Shown: positions 6,537 through 11,898 of the stretch, piece after piece
How the letters are laid out: each line of letters opens with the position of its first letter
How positions within the stretch are numbered: the first letter of the stretch is position 1
Assembly (NCBI GenBank): GCA_026985435.1
Contig: JALSQL010000007.1
Location: 1-20,928, forward strand
Reading direction: 5' to 3'
DNA from: Acidilobaceae archaeon
Lineage (GTDB): Archaea; Thermoproteota; Thermoprotei_A; Sulfolobales; Acidilobaceae
DNA: 20,928 bases
Notes under the pieces: generated by a model
Seen by the model: only the letters and a program-made list of their open reading frames with translations
The model's database searches: none
What the model was told of the DNA's origin: nothing
Translations under genes and position numbers: made by a program

Positions 6537-7262
6537 GTGGCCTCCGGGAGTGTTATAGGAGTCGTGGGCGGCCTCGGGCCAGCTGCCACCGTTTTCTACT
6601 ATGAGTCGCTGGTGGGGGAGTACAGGAGGCGGGGGCTGGGGTCCCCTAGGGTGGTCATCTACACGGTGCCGATAGAGGAGATGTGTAGGGCCGCCAGGGC
6701 TGGCGACGTCGGCGCTGTAGCTGGCCTCGTGGGGGAGGCGCTCGAGGTCCTAGCCCGGGCTGGCGCCTCGGTCGCCTTGGTGGCGGCTAACACGCCCCAC
6801 ATGGCGTGGGACGCCTTCGCGCCCCTAGCATCGAGGCTGGGTCTCAGGCTTATCCACATAGCCGAGCCAGCCGTGGAGAGGCTCCGCCTCCTGGGGGCCT
6901 CTAGGGTGGGCATACTGGCCACTAGTGGCACCCTCCGGGCCGGCTTCTACCAGGAGAGGCTTGAGGGGCTCGGCATGGAGCCCGTGGTGCCGGACGGTGA
7001 GGGCCAGCGAGCGCTAGACCAGGCCATCGAGGCCCTAGCGGGCGCTAGCGGCCTCCGGGCCGGCTTCGACGCTGGCGAGGTGGTGGTTGGGGTGGCCTCC
7101 CAGCTGGTGGAGGCGGGGGCGGACGCCATCCTGGTGGCGTGCACCGACATATCCCCCCTGCTGGGTAGGCTGAGGGGGGCGCTGGGCGTGCCGGTGGTCG
7201 ACTCCAGCGTTGAGCACGTTAAGGCTGCGGTCGACGCCGCCACGGGCGGCGGGGCTCGGTAG
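6537..7262 (+). CDS. aspartate/glutamate racemase family protein with one catalytic Cys replaced
   Basis: Homologue of PLP-independent amino-acid racemases, which invert aspartate or glutamate with a pair of cysteines. The N-terminal IGVVGGLGPAAT (7-18) and the 241-residue, two-lobed plan match the family. The second catalytic site is intact: Cys202 in LVACTDISPLL. The first motif, usually CNT followed by AH, MH or PH, here reads AANTPH, so Ala84 stands where the other acid/base cysteine is expected. Some relatives such as E. coli YgeA carry Thr there and still racemise certain isomers. An Ala may mean a one-sided or altered reaction. GTG at 6537 is chosen because the glycine-rich strand follows at once and a TATA box lies about 35 nt upstream. 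The small HExxH gene follows on the same strand 96 nt later. Confidence 0.85.
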   Translation: MASGSVIGVVGGLGPAATVFYYESLVGEYRRRGLGSPRVVIYTVPIEEMCRAARAGDVGAVAGLVGEALEVLARAGASVALVAANTPHMAWDAFAPLASRLGLRLIHIAEPAVERLRLLGASRVGILATSGTLRAGFYQERLEGLGMEPVVPDGEGQRALDQAIEALAGASGLRAGFDAGEVVVGVASQLVEAGADAILVACTDISPLLGRLRGALGVPVVDSSVEHVKAAVDAATGGGAR

Positions 7263-7358
7263 CGGTCCATGCCCACACCCCCCGCCGCGGGGGTTCGGGC
7301 GCGGGTTCGCTCCTCACAGCCCTGCCGAGCCGGGGCTCCGGGCGGGTGTAAAGGCGGT

Positions 7359-7775
7359 ATGGCGGGCGAGGCGGAGGAGCTCTGCGTGAGGGCCAGGGCT
7401 GCGGCGCTAATACTGGAGGGCAGGGTGGAGGAGGCGGTCGCGGAGCTGGCCAGGTACTATGGCGTCCCGGCCCCGAGGGTTAGGGTGGGCCTGCCCAGGG
7501 GGTGCAGGAGGGCTCTGGGCTGCTACGTGCCAGCGAGGCGTACAATATACCTGAGGAGCAGCAGCGAGTACAGGGACCCCTTCGTCGTGCTCCACGAGTT
7601 CTACCACCACCTGCGGAGCCTCCTAGGCAGGCATAGGGGCACCGAGAGGCACGCCGACCGCTACGCGGCCGAGTCCATCGAAGCCCTGGAGAGGGGCGTC
7701 TGCGCGCTACACGAGCAGGGCAGCCACCAGCATGGGGGGGAGCGCCAGGGAGACGCTCCACGCCACAAGCGCTAG
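7359..7775 (+). CDS. small putative zinc metallopeptidase (HExxH), unrecognised family
   Basis: A 138-residue soluble protein that I cannot place in a named family. VVLHEFYHHL contains the zincin motif HExxH, with His79, Glu80 and His83. About 15 residues later, TERHADRYAAESI resembles the third-ligand segment (E/H with AD.yA) of M48-like or SprT-like peptidases. No signal peptide or membrane span is seen. The N-terminal 35 residues are helical and charged. The ATG at 7359 is preferred over the in-frame ATG at 7269 because GTAAAGGCGGT lies directly upstream and the extra 30 codons look non-coding (Pro/Arg-rich). The 3' end overlaps the end of the oppositely transcribed DUF4010 gene by 69 nt. 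The last 20 residues (HQHGGERQGDAPRHKR) therefore read as the reverse of transmembrane codons and may carry little function. Peptidase activity is inferred from the motif only. Confidence 0.65.
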   Translation: MAGEAEELCVRARAAALILEGRVEEAVAELARYYGVPAPRVRVGLPRGCRRALGCYVPARRTIYLRSSSEYRDPFVVLHEFYHHLRSLLGRHRGTERHADRYAAESIEALERGVCALHEQGSHQHGGERQGDAPRHKR

Positions 7776-9044
7776 GGCCTCGCCCCTCGTTAGCTCGGAG
7801 AGGTCGGCGTAGAGCGGCTTGTTGAGCGCGGCAGCTCCTATGGCGACAAGGCCAGCCGCTATCACGATACCGGGTCCGGCGCCCCCTCCAGCGGAGGCTA
7901 TGCCGAGGATGGCGGCGCCAGCGTTTGCCAGGCCGCCCAGGAAGCCCACGAGGATCGTAGCCCCGCTACCCAGCCTTAGGGCTAGCTTGGCAGCCGCTGC
8001 TAGGACGAGGTAGGTGAGGGCGCTCCGGAGGGCGGCGCTCCAGTTAAGCGGGGAGAGGGCCTCGAAGCCCTCAAGAGCCGAGGCGTACCTTGACGCCTTG
8101 TGGTACGCCACCAGGGCGAGTGCCAGGGCGGGCGCGGTGGCTAGGGCCGAGTAGGCGGCCGCCTCCCCGGCGGGGGTGGGGCCGAGGAACAGGTAGGTGG
8201 CCGCTATCAGGAGTAGCGCCGCCCGGGCCTCCATGGCGGCTATGACGAGCACGGTGCTCGGCGAGAGTATCCTCGACCGGTCCTCGACGCTGGGGACCCT
8301 GGATAGGATCGCGGTGAGGCTGCTGATGGTGGCCTCGCTGTTAACCAGCCCCCCGAGTATGGCCGAGTAGACGAGGCCGCGGGCCCCGTAGACCCTGGCC
8401 ACGGCGTAGGTTGAGAAGCTGAGGGCTAGGACTATCACGAAGAAAATGTAGACCTTGTACAGGTCTATGCCCCACACCACAGGCGCGTAAGCCTTGACGA
8501 TCGGCCCTAGGACGAGGGCGCTCGTTGACACCTCGAGGAGGGCTATGAGCTCGCTGTAGGACATCCTCGCTACGAGCCTCTCAACGGGGGTCTTAACTGC
8601 GAGTGTCAGCGTAACAGCAATCGAGATGCTGACGCCGACCACTATGCTGCCGAGCCCTATGAGTATGCCGGACCCGTAGGCTATCAGCATCACTATCAGC
8701 GTCGTTATACCCGCTTGGGGTGAGCGCGAGTAGCGCGAGTAGGCGTACGGCGCGTAGAGCCCGAGGAACCCGAGGCCGAGTAGGGCGGCTAGGAATAGCC
8801 TAGAATCATGGTCGAGGCCGTTGTAGTCTAGTATGACGCCGGTCAGGCCCCCGTAGAGCCCGAGCAGGCCGAAGCTGCGGAGCCCCGGGAGGTCGACCCT
8901 CCCCTGCCTAGGGGCGAGCCTCGCCCTCTCCCTCTCGAGCCCTATTAGTGCCCCGGCAAGCAGGGCAGCCAGCACCCGCAGCACGTACGCCCCCGTAGCG
9001 GCCTCGGGCGGCGCCAGCCTAGCACACCCCCGCCACCACGCCAC
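7707..9044 (-). CDS. MgtC/SapB and DUF4010 family membrane protein
   Basis: Polytopic membrane protein of 445 residues with about 11-13 hydrophobic spans. The N-terminal third matches the MgtC/SapB domain: ALIGLERERAR (36-46) is its signature, followed by RSFGLLGLYGG. The remainder matches DUF4010, with GGLVNSEATISSL and later GGLANAGAAILG. The latter looks like an internal repeat of the first. Bacterial MgtC proteins act in Mg2+-limited growth and regulate the membrane ATP synthase. The function of MgtC-DUF4010 proteins is unproven, with metal transport or homeostasis the usual guess. The start at GTG 9044 is not certain; another GTG at 8984, just before the first membrane span, is possible. 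The gene follows the unknown gene at 9071-9589 by 26 nt, suggesting one transcript. Its end overlaps the HExxH gene by 69 nt. Confidence 0.85.
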   Translation of the reverse strand: MAWWRGCARLAPPEAATGAYVLRVLAALLAGALIGLERERARLAPRQGRVDLPGLRSFGLLGLYGGLTGVILDYNGLDHDSRLFLAALLGLGFLGLYAPYAYSRYSRSPQAGITTLIVMLIAYGSGILIGLGSIVVGVSISIAVTLTLAVKTPVERLVARMSYSELIALLEVSTSALVLGPIVKAYAPVVWGIDLYKVYIFFVIVLALSFSTYAVARVYGARGLVYSAILGGLVNSEATISSLTAILSRVPSVEDRSRILSPSTVLVIAAMEARAALLLIAATYLFLGPTPAGEAAAYSALATAPALALALVAYHKASRYASALEGFEALSPLNWSAALRSALTYLVLAAAAKLALRLGSGATILVGFLGGLANAGAAILGIASAGGGAGPGIVIAAGLVAIGAAALNKPLYADLSELTRGEALALVAWSVSLALPPMLVAALLV

Positions 9045-9070
9045 TCGCCCTAGGGCCCGGCCGCGCCGGG

Positions 9071-9589
9071 CTACACGGGCCTGCTGCCAGCGGCTATCCT
9101 GGCTATTAGGTTGTCGAGGGTTTCCAGCGCCCTCCTCGCCTCGGACAGCGGGAGCACGTAGAGGCTAGGCGGCAGGGGAGGCCTGGGGTTGGAGGAGGTT
9201 GGGGCGCCCACCTTTACCCTCACGCGGTCGGGGGGCTTCACCTCCACCTCCACCGCGCGGCCGCCCCAGCGGCCGGTAAAGATCCACGCCCTCCTCCTCG
9301 ACGCTACCCTGAACCCCATGCGGGCCAGAGTGTCTAGGAGGGCGCCCGCGTCGCCCCTACACGAGGCTTTCACCTCGACGACGGCGTACTCAGCGTACTC
9401 GCCCGCCAGGGCCTCTAGGGCGCCCAGGGATCCTGCCGGCACGTTGGCGGTGACACGCCGTTGCTCCTCGTCGACGAAGTCTACCCTGGCGCCAGCCTCT
9501 CCCAGCAGCCGTAGCAGCCTGGGCAGGGGCCTGTCTAGCCTGACCCGCAGGGTCGCCACGAGATACCTGCCGCAGCCCCTTAGAGCCAT
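9071..9589 (-). CDS. conserved-looking hypothetical protein upstream of the MgtC/DUF4010 gene
   Basis: I do not recognise this family. From the ATG at 9589 the product has 172 residues. It appears to hold two alpha/beta units of similar plan: LVATLRVRLDRPLPRLLRLL with GARVDFVDEEQRRVTANVP, then AVVEVKASC with ALLDTLARMGFRVASRRRAWIF. This suggests a duplicated ferredoxin-like or ACT-like fold. A Pro-rich stretch (RPPLPPSLYVLPL) and a final helix close the protein. No membrane span or catalytic motif is visible. The frame is open for 58 further codons upstream to a TTG at 9763. That part is Pro/Arg-rich and lies over the strong hairpin at 9634-9701, so the ATG (or the GTG two codons upstream at 9595) is preferred. 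Start of the MgtC/DUF4010 gene is 26 nt downstream, so a shared transcript and a role linked to that membrane protein are plausible. Confidence 0.6.
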   Translation of the reverse strand: MALRGCGRYLVATLRVRLDRPLPRLLRLLGEAGARVDFVDEEQRRVTANVPAGSLGALEALAGEYAEYAVVEVKASCRGDAGALLDTLARMGFRVASRRRAWIFTGRWGGRAVEVEVKPPDRVRVKVGAPTSSNPRPPLPPSLYVLPLSEARRALETLDNLIARIAAGSRPV

Positions 9590-9633
9590 AGGCACCCCCG
9601 CGCGAGCGCCGGGGAGCCGGGGGCTTATGTCGT

Positions 9634-9701
9634 GGTAGGCCACGTGGGAGCGCGTCGGACGGGGATAACATCCCCACGCGCCACGCGGCGGTCGGCCTAC
9701 C
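9634..9701 (-). ncRNA. extended imperfect hairpin, candidate structured leader or small RNA
   Basis: Four nested complementary blocks form one long stem. Outer arms GGTAGGCC (9634-9641) and GGCCTACC (9694-9701) pair over 8 bp. CGTGG (9643-9647) pairs with CCACG (9681-9685). CGCGT (9651-9655) pairs with ACGCG (9676-9680). GGGGAT (9661-9666) pairs with ATCCCC (9670-9675) around a 3-nt loop. That is 24 Watson-Crick pairs in 68 nt, with bulges of 3 and 5 nt on one side and an 8-nt asymmetric loop (9686-9693). The right arm is continuous over 16 nt. The strand is uncertain; minus is given because the adjacent operon is on the minus strand with a possible promoter at 9745-9753. It is not recognisable as a tRNA or a known riboswitch. 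Confidence 0.45.
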
Positions 9702-9869
9702 TCGAACTCCTCACACGCGCCCGGGGGAAGACGCCTCTTAGGGAGGGTTAAGGCCTCTTGCACCCGCGCGGGGCGGGCTCGGCAACACAGGCCCTCGCCA
9801 CCGGGGCTCCCTCGGGAACCTGGCGTGACCGCATCCCCCGCCCTAGGGCCACGGTTGGGTATGTGGGAA

Positions 9870-9879
9870 GCCTATAACC
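9870..9879 (+). promoter_or_regulatory. TATA box of htpX
   Basis: GCCTATAACC lies 41-50 nt before the GTG at 9920, giving a leader of about 20 nt. Its core, CCTATAAC, matches the presumed cdvA promoter element on the other strand at 1203-1210. Confidence 0.55.
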
Positions 9880-9919
9880 TCCCCGGGCCTCGCCTCTACT
9901 CCAATACAGGGGGCGAGCA

Positions 9920-11047
9920 GTGTTCGGCCTGGGTTTTGGGTGGATATTCGCCTACTGGTGGATGCTGCTGCTCGAGGGGCTGGTTGCCGCTGGCGCCGTG
10001 GGCATCGTGGCCCTAGCGGCGCCTAAGCTAGTCGGCGGCGCCCCCAGGAGCCTGGCCAGCCTTAGGGTGAGCATGGTACTAACGGCCCTAGCCGTGTTCC
10101 TCGGTGGTCTGGGGCTGATAGTCGGGGTTGGGGAGGCTCTGGCCTCCTACTATGGCGCCAGCGCTGGGGGCGGCATGGCCGTTGGGGTGGCGCTGTTCGT
10201 CGCGGCGCTCATGATTGGGCAGTGGCTCTTCTCGCCCTACATCATAAACGCCCTCTACAGGACGAGGCCCCCGGCGACGCCCCTAGAGCAGAGCCTCCAG
10301 GTGGAGCTTGAGAGGCTTGCTAGGGCCAGCGGGCTCCGGGGCGTGCCGCGCCTCAGGATAGCGGAGGTCGACGCTCCCAACGCCTTCGCGTACGGGAGCC
10401 CGCTGGCGGGGAGCTACGTAGCGGTAACTAGGGGCCTCCTGCGTATGGCCCCGCGAGAGGAGATAGTGGCGGTTCTAGGCCACGAGGTCGGCCACTTGAA
10501 GCACAGGGATGTAGCCTGGATCCTGGCGCTCAGCCTGATCCCCCTCGCCATCTACTACCTGGGCAGGAGCCTGATATTCGCTGGCCTCGCGGGCGGGGGA
10601 GGCCGCCGCGAGAGGGAGGACGCGGGGCCGCTCCTTCTAGTGGCGCTCGGGGCGGCCCTCGTCGCTGCTGGGGTGCTCTTCAGGTTTATGGTGGCCCACT
10701 TCAATAGGCTGAGGGAGTACTATGCCGACGCCCACAGCGCCCTGGTCACTGGTAGCCCCCGCGCCCTCCAGAGGGCGCTCGCCAGGATACACCTAGCGCT
10801 CACGGGCAACCCGAGGCTCGCCTCGGAGCTGGCCGCTGGCGGGCTGGCGAGCCAGCTGTTCATAGTGGCGCCCCTCATCGAGGTCTCCGGCGGGTTCTTC
10901 TATGATATAGACAGCGCGGTCGAGGCCCTCAAGCGCCAGGAGGCGAGCCCGCTCGAGGAGGTCTTCGCCACGCACCCGCCCGTGCCGAAGAGGCTCCGGT
11001 TCCTCGACAACCTAGCGCGGAGGCTCGCACAGGAGTACGCGGCCTAG
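9920..11047 (+). CDS. htpX: HtpX-like membrane zinc metalloprotease (M48)
   Basis: M48B membrane protease for quality control of membrane proteins. The 375-residue product has hydrophobic segments at about 13-34, 50-70, 86-104, 198-222 and 236-256. The zinc site is HEVGH at 188-192, with the third ligand Glu266 in LREYYADAHSA. APNAFAYGSP (152-161) and VAVTRGLLR are typical M48 signatures, and the C-terminus has the family motif FATHPPVPKRLRFL. The active-site segment lies between membrane spans, facing the cytoplasm in the studied homologue. GTG at 9920 is chosen because the TATA box is about 45 nt upstream and the first membrane span begins within 12 residues. The gene meets the SDR gene tail-to-tail and the two stop codons share the palindrome CTAG (11044-11047). 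It is monocistronic as far as can be seen. Confidence 0.93.
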   Translation: MFGLGFGWIFAYWWMLLLEGLVAAGAVGIVALAAPKLVGGAPRSLASLRVSMVLTALAVFLGGLGLIVGVGEALASYYGASAGGGMAVGVALFVAALMIGQWLFSPYIINALYRTRPPATPLEQSLQVELERLARASGLRGVPRLRIAEVDAPNAFAYGSPLAGSYVAVTRGLLRMAPREEIVAVLGHEVGHLKHRDVAWILALSLIPLAIYYLGRSLIFAGLAGGGGRREREDAGPLLLVALGAALVAAGVLFRFMVAHFNRLREYYADAHSALVTGSPRALQRALARIHLALTGNPRLASELAAGGLASQLFIVAPLIEVSGGFFYDIDSAVEALKRQEASPLEEVFATHPPVPKRLRFLDNLARRLAQEYAA

Positions 11048-11841
11048 GGCGTCCTCCTATGCAGCCCCCCGTCGACGGGCAGGGCGGCGCCGGTCACATA
11101 CGAGGCCGCCGGGCTGAGGAGGAAGGCCACGGCCCAGCCGACCTCCTCCGGCCTGCCGAGGCGCCCGGCCGGCACCGCCGACCCCATGCGGGCCAGCGCC
11201 TCCTCCACGCTCACACCCCAAGCCTCGGCCCTCTTGCGCGCCACCTCCCTCACCCTATCCGTGAGTATGTAGCCGGGTACGACCGCGTTGACACGCACGC
11301 CCCTGGGCGCGAGTTCCCTGGCTAGGGTCTGGGTGAGGCCGTGGAGGGCCGGGCGGAGGACGCTACTGGAGGCTATGGCCGGGTCTGCCTCCCAGGCGGC
11401 GATGCTTGTGATGAAGACTATCGAGCCGCGGCCCGAGGCCTCCAGCAGGGGGACGGCCTCGGAGACTGCCTCGACGGCCGAGTGGACGAGGAGCCTCGCG
11501 GTCAGCTCCCAGTCGCCCGCGGCGAGGTCGGAGAACCGCCCGGCCGGCGGGGGCGGGGGGACGTACACGAGGCCGTCGAGGCCGCCCAGCCTCTTGGCTG
11601 CCTCCCTGACGAGCCTGGAGGCCTCGCCGGCCCTGGACAGGTCCGCGGGAACCCCGACGGCATCTAGGCCCTCGGAGCGCAGCCTCTCCACGGCGGCCTC
11701 TACAGAAGCCGGTGTGCGCCCGTTAAGAGCCACCCTAGCGCCGAGCCCAGCTAGAACCCTGGCGGCCCCGAAGCCTATGCCCCGGGTGCTGGCTGTTACG
11801 AGAACCTTGAACCCGCCGAGGCCGAGGCAGGAGCCGTCCAA
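11044..11841 (-). CDS. short-chain dehydrogenase/reductase family protein lacking catalytic Tyr and Lys
   Basis: Rossmann-fold protein of 265 residues with the SDR nucleotide motif TASTRGIG (16-23), GARVALNGRT for cofactor selection (an Arg at 42 favours NADP(H)), and the late motif RVNAVVPGYILT (183-194). Ser146 of the active site is present in FITSIAAW. However, the YxxxK motif is absent: at the expected spacing the sequence reads SSVLRPAL, giving Ser159 for Tyr and Arg163 for Lys. The NNAG motif is replaced by a run of five prolines (VYVPPPPPA). It may therefore bind the nucleotide without classical redox catalysis, or use a different proton relay; divergent SDRs of this kind exist elsewhere. 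The start is TTG at 11841, with a TATA-like element at 11874-11883 just after the upstream glycosidase stop. The 3' end shares CTAG with htpX. Confidence 0.85.
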   Translation of the reverse strand: MDGSCLGLGGFKVLVTASTRGIGFGAARVLAGLGARVALNGRTPASVEAAVERLRSEGLDAVGVPADLSRAGEASRLVREAAKRLGGLDGLVYVPPPPPAGRFSDLAAGDWELTARLLVHSAVEAVSEAVPLLEASGRGSIVFITSIAAWEADPAIASSSVLRPALHGLTQTLARELAPRGVRVNAVVPGYILTDRVREVARKRAEAWGVSVEEALARMGSAVPAGRLGRPEEVGWAVAFLLSPAASYVTGAALPVDGGLHRRTP

Positions 11842-11849
11842 GCCGGGCG

Positions 11850-11866
11850 CCCCCCGCCGGGGGAGG
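11850..11866 (-). repeat. copy 2 of the 17-nt G/C-block element
   Basis: The plus strand reads CCCCCCGCCGGGGGAGG, identical to 6508-6524. Here it lies 9-25 nt upstream of the TTG of the SDR gene, between its TATA box and start codon, in inverted orientation relative to transcription compared with copy 1. GCGCC (11847-11851) and GGCGC (11868-11872) add a flanking inverted repeat, so the leader could fold. Confidence 0.4.
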
Positions 11867-11873
11867 TGGCGCA

Positions 11874-11883
11874 GGATAAAACC
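11874..11883 (-). promoter_or_regulatory. TATA-like element of the SDR gene
   Basis: Minus-strand GGTTTTATCC lies 33-42 nt upstream of the TTG at 11841, in the 57-nt gap after the glycosidase stop codon. It suggests that the SDR gene can be transcribed separately from the glycosidase gene. Confidence 0.4.
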
Positions 11884-11898
11884 CTGGCCCCGGAGGGG

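Larger units (their letters stand above)
9590..9919. other. 330-nt divergent control region between the MgtC-type operon and htpX
   Basis: This is the longest gap in the window and no gene is supported in it. From left to right it holds a weak minus-strand TATA-like ACATAAGCCC (9621-9630), a 68-nt imperfect hairpin (9634-9701), a second minus-strand candidate CCTTAACCC (9745-9753), and the plus-strand TATA box of htpX (9870-9879). If the farther minus promoter is used, the unknown gene would have a leader of roughly 130 nt containing the hairpin. Confidence 0.6.

Noticed and set aside
9634..9701. tRNA or permuted tRNA at the large hairpin
   Set aside because: The outer 8-bp stem could mimic an acceptor stem and a TTCGA lies nearby, but no T-arm stem, anticodon arm with a 7-nt loop, or D-arm could be formed in any order that I tried.
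9590..9763. 58-codon extension of the unknown gene to a TTG at 9763
   Set aside because: Composition is Pro/Arg-rich and the stretch covers the strong hairpin and a TATA-like sequence, so the ATG at 9589 is the better start.
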